Source: Gigantopelta aegis
Lineage: Eukaryota; Mollusca; Gastropoda; Neomphalida; Peltospiridae
NCBI RefSeq assembly: GCF_016097555.1
Contig: NC_054712.1
Span: 55,464,146 to 55,528,145 of the forward strand
Reading direction: 5' to 3'
DNA length: 64,000 bases
Positions 60,701 to 64,000 of the stretch are shown one piece after another. Within the stretch, counting starts at the first letter, position 1. Each line of letters opens with the position of its first letter. Both the position numbers and the translations under genes were made by a program. The notes beneath the pieces are model-generated. The model was given only the letters and a program-made list of their open reading frames with translations. It made no database searches and had not been told where the DNA came from.

Positions 60701-63174
60701 GATAAACATTAACTGATACATAAATAGAAAAGCTAAAGTTTGACACAATTCACGCCTTTGAGAGCAAAAACAAACAGTGCTAACAATTATTACAAATGCT
60801 CTTTGAAATTAACCAGACTGTGTATGTAATTAAGTATTACGTAGCGAGGCTCTCCACCACGGACGAACGCTGACTACCAAACATAGGATCATTTTGTTTG
60901 TCTTAGTCAGTGATCTATTATTCTGTAATTATCACCCTAATCCTCGACAGCCAAGACCACCCGAGACAGGCGCGCTTCGCTTGTTTGACATGATTGACAA
61001 TACATTCGTCTTTAAACTACTATCAGCAACGACAGTCTGATCAATCCACACGTGTCGAGTTTTAGAGGTGCATACTCTATTAAATCTTCAAGAGATCGAG
61101 GTTATCGAGTTTTTGAAGTTTGAGTTTTTGAAGGTCGTTATTACTAGTTTGTATAGCAACTTGGCTGGAACCGTTGCTTCAGATCGAGAGATCAAAGTTT
61201 TTGAGAGATCGAAGGTGGAGTTATCGAAGTTTGACTGTATTTACATCACATGTGTACAAATGATAGATGAAAACATTCTGTTAAAGAGATAGATCCTAGT
61301 TTCAACCAGTGAAAATTAACACTAAGTTAATTAACACAAACCTGTAACACATTTGAATAAAGTTACAATTGAGTGAAAAATAAGCCTGTGACTTTGAAAT
61401 GGTGAAATACCCTCTAAAAATAGACTAAAACTCGACTTCATAACTTACTTCTCAGACGCACGTGCATTTTTAAAATTATGAGAAATATATTTTGTGACAT
61501 TAAAAACACCGGGATGACCAGAAACACTTCAAATGTACAGAAATGGATAATCTAAACAATAAAATCTAAGTAAAGTATGATTTCAGTTATGCAAAACGGC
61601 TCTAATAGTCAAAAATATATGCCTTAGTGTTTAAAAATTAGGGTATGTCCCTTTAATCTATTGAGATGTTATCACAGTTACCACTCAGGGTTTGGAATTG
61701 GTATCTGGATTAAAAATCCCATGCCTCGACTGGGATCCGAACCCAGTGCCTACCAGCCTGTAGACCGATGGCCTACCACGACGCCACCGAGGCCGGTTCC
61801 CTAGCTATTAGAGGCCATGTGTTAAGCTGAACATTAAACATGTTGTTACTAGATGTATATCAAAGTTAAAACAGGCTTTGATCATTTATATATTGTTACA
61901 ACGGGAGGACTGATTTAATGAGTTATTTTTGTCCATTACATTTGTATAAAGTCATATATGCATTGCAGAAATGAATTCCCATAGTCTCCAGTAAGTAGTG
62001 TTTCCTTCAAAATATGAGTTGGCAAAATGGTTTGATGTGAACCAAGGTCCCAAATGTGATTAGTAAGCTAGGAGCTCACAAATTCATTTCCTTTTTTATG
62101 TATTCTTAAGTGCATATGGGTGTTATGTATACATTTTAATAATGATGTTTATTATTATTATCAAATTTGCATTGTCAAAACTTGGGTATTCATTGTAAAT
62201 GTTCATACTTTTCCGAGTTCCTACGTTTAACAGTACTTTATGTACCAATATCTATAGAACAAAATGTCAAGTTTAATAATGATGTTTATTATTATTATCA
62301 AATTGCATTGTGTCAAAACTTGGGTATTCATTGTAAATGTTCATACTTTTCCGAGTTCCTACGTTTAACAGTACTTTATGTACCAATATCTATAGAACAA
62401 AATGTCAAGTTCATAAAAAACGTACTGTAGACGAAATGACCAAGGATGAAAAAAATTGTGGACGATATGACCTGTAACTGCTTGAACCTTAATTGGATAT
62501 AAGCACGAAAATAAGCTGAAATAGATGAATGAAGGATAGATGATGTTGTTAAACATTCACTCATTCACACTCAATGACTAACTGACTGACTCACTCATTC
62601 ATTGATAGATGATTGCTTCATAGGCTCTAAGGAGTGTCTCTTTTCATGTACTTTGATGTGGAAAGAAAACATATGTCTTGTTTACCTACACCATTAGAGG
62701 AATAACAGAATGAAGTCTACAGCACAGAATTCCGACTTACAGAGGGTCCGGTCTTGAGAGGTTTCACTGTAGTAATCTCGGTGTATAGCACATGACAAAT
62801 GTTCTCTTTAAAGACACTAACCATAATTAATTGGCAGCTTATAATATTTTTGGCTATATTACTGGCTTTTTTACCTTTAAATTATCCATTACTTACAACT
62901 TCTTGCTAAAATTATTGATTTTAGCAAATCCAATAAGTTTCTTATCCAGGTGTCCATATTAGCTAAAAATATATTTTATGTCAAACAGAAAATGTACGTG
63001 CCTCAAAATCTAGGGTCAGTGACTTTAATACGGCATACAAACATTTTATTGTCAGTAGTTGAATAATTATACGACTGTACTTACGTGAAATAACTTAACA
63101 TGGTAACAAAATATATCAGCTGGATTTAGATTCTGTCGAACCCACATTTGTGCAGCTTTTGCTATTTCTTGAGC
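54748..63174 (-). CDS. Protein O-glucosyltransferase 2/3 (KDELC-type), C-terminal exons only
   Basis: Three minus-strand exons in phase: 63174-63085 (30 codons), 59528-59421 (36 codons) and 54771-54748 (7 codons and TAG). The joined 73 residues contain EIAKAAQMWVRQNL, DIFCYHVKLFHEYSKLL, the CDC cluster followed by two lysines, and the end KGHDEL. This matches the C-terminal end of POGLUT2/POGLUT3 (KDELC1/2), which have IAKA, DIFCYY-like and CxC-KK motifs before a KDEL/REEL signal. The family transfers glucose or xylose to serines in EGF-like repeats (Notch, fibrillins) in the ER lumen. HDEL would retain the protein there, and it lies alone on the last 24-bp coding exon. Which of the two paralogues this is cannot be told from the tail. 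The catalytic domain lies upstream, outside the window. Confidence 0.85.
55125..55700. other. Cluster of long hairpins in the last POGLUT intron
   Basis: Three nested or adjacent inverted repeats: TTTTATCATCCATTA (55125-55139) with its complement (55402-55416); a 24-bp arm ending GTTGATAAAAGTAT (55457-55480 with 55508-55531); and a ~38-bp arm (55599-55636 with 55663-55700) starting TAACTAGTTAATG. Possibly several foldback elements. Confidence 0.6.
56734..56952. mobile_element. MITE with GGGGCTGTCCATAATTTTCA ends
   Basis: The right end TGAAAATTATGGACGGCCCC mirrors the left; TTA flanks both sides (56731-56733, 56953-56955). A three-base TTA target suggests the PIF/Harbinger group. It contains a G run at about 56872-56886. 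Confidence 0.75.
57296..57540 (+). repeat. SINE-2 copy, full length
   Basis: ACCGGCCTCGGGGGTGTC, ACAGGGTTCGCAGCCTGG (B box), CACTACACCCTCTTCTCTC and the tail CATGCTTGAACCTTAATTGG. In good agreement with 59650-59890. Confidence 0.85.
57730..57946. mobile_element. hAT-like MITE inside SINE-1
   Basis: Ends CAGGGTTCGAAACTCGGC and TTTCAATCCCTG; homologous, inverted, to 12827-13095. The SINE core continues across it (GCACCAGGAC, then ATGACTGGTATG). Confidence 0.65.
58070..58838 (-). repeat. LINE-tail fragment inserted in SINE-1 and split by a MITE
   Basis: Pieces 58070-58152 and 58820-58838 together match 13427-13562. AAATGTTTG occurs on both sides (about 58062-58070 and 58840-58848), fitting a target duplication. 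Confidence 0.6.
58153..58819. mobile_element. MITE with CAGTCAAACCTGTCTTAAGC ends, pogo/Tigger-like
   Basis: The left end is mirrored at the right (GGAACAGGTTTGACTG), and TA flanks both sides. Inside each end is a second inverted motif, AAGTGGCCRCTTAAG with ACAGGTGACCGCTGATTACA. 667 bp, no transposase frame. Confidence 0.8.
58905..59400 (+). repeat. Dispersed repeat with internal periodicity and (GGACRGAY)n end
   Basis: Related to 1625-1965. Three imperfect repeats of AAACTTGATCTGTAACA-type sequence are followed by GACAGACGGACAGATGTCTG and ACCTATAATCCCCTCTGG. It stops about 20 bp before POGLUT exon 59421-59528. Confidence 0.6.
59650..59890 (+). repeat. SINE-2 copy, full length
   Basis: ACCGGCCTCGGTGGTATCG, GTGGTTAAGCCATTGG (A box), ACAGGGTTCGCAGCCCGG (B box), body, and a tail cut at CATGCTTGAACCGGTTAC. 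The end differs from the other copies. Confidence 0.85.
59990..61237. mobile_element. 1.25-kb DNA transposon with CAGTCAAACTTCGATAACT ends
   Basis: The right end AGTTATCGAAGTTTGACTG mirrors the left, and TA flanks both sides (59988-59989, 61238-61239). Subterminal GTTCGAGTTT / GAGATCGAAG motifs repeat. The pogo/Tigger group is suggested by the end sequence and TA target. A 60-codon minus-strand frame (60681-60499) ends in a basic tail but has no domain I recognise. Confidence 0.8.
61281..61657. mobile_element. MITE with TTAAAGAGATAGATCCTAGT ends
   Basis: The right end AGGGTATGTCCCTTTAA mirrors the left imperfectly. The inside matches 7190-7456 (CCGGGATGACCAGAAACAC, ATGCCTTAGTGTTTAAAAA). Confidence 0.75.
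61676..61797 (-). repeat. SINE-2-related head region
   Basis: Nearly the same as 32705-32857: CCTCGACTGGGATCCGAACC, CAGCCTGTAGACCGATGGCC, CGCCACCGAGGCCGG on the plus strand. The usual SINE-2 body and tail are absent. Confidence 0.7.
62137..62411. repeat. ~137-bp tandem duplication
   Basis: TAATAATGATGTTTATTATT through ATAGAACAAAATGTCAAGTT occurs twice, with only small differences, so it is recent. Confidence 0.93.
62478..62530 (+). repeat. Isolated SINE-2 tail
   Basis: TGCTTGAACCTTAATTGGAT then ATAAGCACGAAAATAAGC without a head; probably a 5'-truncated insertion. Confidence 0.65.
62811..63029. mobile_element. Short MITE-like element with TTTAAAGACACTAACC ends
   Basis: The right end GGGTCAGTGACTTTAA mirrors the left. 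It shares the TTAAAG-type terminus and an ACGTGCCTC motif with the other members. It ends about 55 bp from POGLUT exon 63085-63174. Confidence 0.55.
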
Positions 63175-63282
63175 CTGATGTTGGAAAAACATAGAAATGA
63201 CATAAATTAAGTAAAATTAATATGGATGACAATAAGCAGGTCATTTTACATACCTGTAAATAACAAGTTTAATTACTTGGTG

Positions 63283-63557
63283 GATAAATTTATCCACTTT
63301 TCATTAGTGATGTATTTTCATTTATAATTCTTGAGCATGTGTAAACATTGGTTTATCCACTTTTCATAAGTGATGTATTTTCATTTATAATTCTTGAGCA
63401 CGTGTAAACATTGGTTTATCCACTTTTCATTAGTGATGTATTTTCATTTATAATTCTAGAGCACGTGTAAACATTGGTTTATCCACTTTTCATTATTTTC
63501 ATTAGTGATGTATTTTCATTTATAATTCTTGAGCATGTGTAAACATTGGTTTATCCA
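63283..63557. repeat. 63-bp tandem repeat, just over four units
   Basis: The unit begins TTTATCCACTTTTCATTAGT and ends GAGCACGTGTAAACATTGG. One unit carries a small extra duplication (CATTATTTTCATTAGTG). Confidence 0.95.
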
Positions 63558-63584
63558 CTCCCCAGCACATTATTTCATCAGCGG

Positions 63585-63915
63585 CTAGGGGCGAGACATA
63601 GCTCAGTGGTACAGCGCTCGCCTGATGTCCGATCAAACTAGGATTGATTCCCGTCAGTGGGCCCATTGGGCTCTTTCTCGTTCCAGCCGATGCTCCACAA
63701 CTGGTGTAACAAAGGCTGTGGTATGTACTATCCTGCCTGTGGAATGGTGCATATAAAAGATCCCTTGCTGCTAATCGAAAAGAGTAGCCCATGAAATGGC
63801 GACAGCAGGATTCCTCTCTCAATATGTGTTTCATCCTTAACCACATGTCCGACGCCATATAACCATAAATAAGATGTGTTGGAGTGCCTCGTTAAAGAAA
63901 ACATTTCCTTCCTTC
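63585..63915 (+). repeat. SINE-1 copy, full length
   Basis: Head GGGGCGAGACATAGCTCAGT, then GGTACAGCGCTCGCCTGATG and GGATTGATTCCC; core CATATAAAAGATCCCTTGCT; tail AAATAAGATGTGTTGGAGTG followed by (CCTT)n. Good for defining the family. Confidence 0.9.
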
Positions 63916-64000
63916 CTTCATCAGTGGCTAATACCTTTTATGCATAAACCTTCCCATGTAGTGCATTACACGACGTTGGTTGAGGACGTGTGTATAACAA

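Overview
This is eukaryotic nuclear DNA and most likely comes from a mollusc, probably a gastropod. Coding exons are short, bounded by GT/AG splice sites and separated by long AT-rich introns. The non-coding DNA is full of tRNA-derived SINEs, small inverted-repeat DNA transposons, minisatellites and one large non-LTR retrotransposon. The species call rests on my general impression of the repeat families, not on a diagnostic gene.

Three host genes can be built exon by exon. (1) On the minus strand, positions 411-23578 hold a 12-exon gene for a protein of about 577 residues with two FYVE-type zinc fingers and a rabenosyn-5/Vac1-like region behind the second finger; this suggests an endosomal PI3P-binding Rab effector. 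(2) On the plus strand, positions 23947-41856 hold an 8-exon gene (665 codons) for JMJD4, the JmjC 2-oxoglutarate/Fe(II) oxygenase that hydroxylates the translation termination factor eRF1. (3) On the minus strand, the last three coding exons (63174-54748) of a POGLUT2/POGLUT3-type (KDELC) protein O-glucosyltransferase end in the ER-retention signal HDEL; its 5' part lies beyond the window. Genes 1 and 2 diverge from an imperfect palindrome of about 650 bp whose two arms carry the two first coding exons. Genes 2 and 3 converge on a 12.9-kb gene-free stretch made mostly of repeats.

Layout: 0.4-23.6 kb is the FYVE gene, with a 26-bp minisatellite against one splice donor, an array that repeats one splice acceptor, several DNA-transposon remnants and many SINEs. 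23.4-24.0 kb is the palindromic divergent promoter. 23.9-41.9 kb is JMJD4; a 2.1-kb tandem duplication repeats exons 3 and 4 (the second copy of exon 3 is frameshifted), intron 6 holds a 6-kb I-type LINE with a 12-bp target-site duplication, and intron 7 holds a 1.1-kb hAT-type element with an 8-bp duplication. 41.9-54.7 kb is intergenic: SINEs, satellites and MITEs. 54.7-64 kb is the POGLUT 3' end, with nested transposons in its introns.

Two SINE families dominate. I label them SINE-1 (a conserved core with several heads and tails) and SINE-2. The 3' tail of SINE-2 closely resembles the 3' end of the LINE in JMJD4 intron 6, which points to a SINE/LINE mobilisation pair. No CRISPR array, operon or prokaryotic gene is present. 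The three host genes have no obvious joint pathway; their proximity is probably only positional, apart from the shared promoter of the first two.
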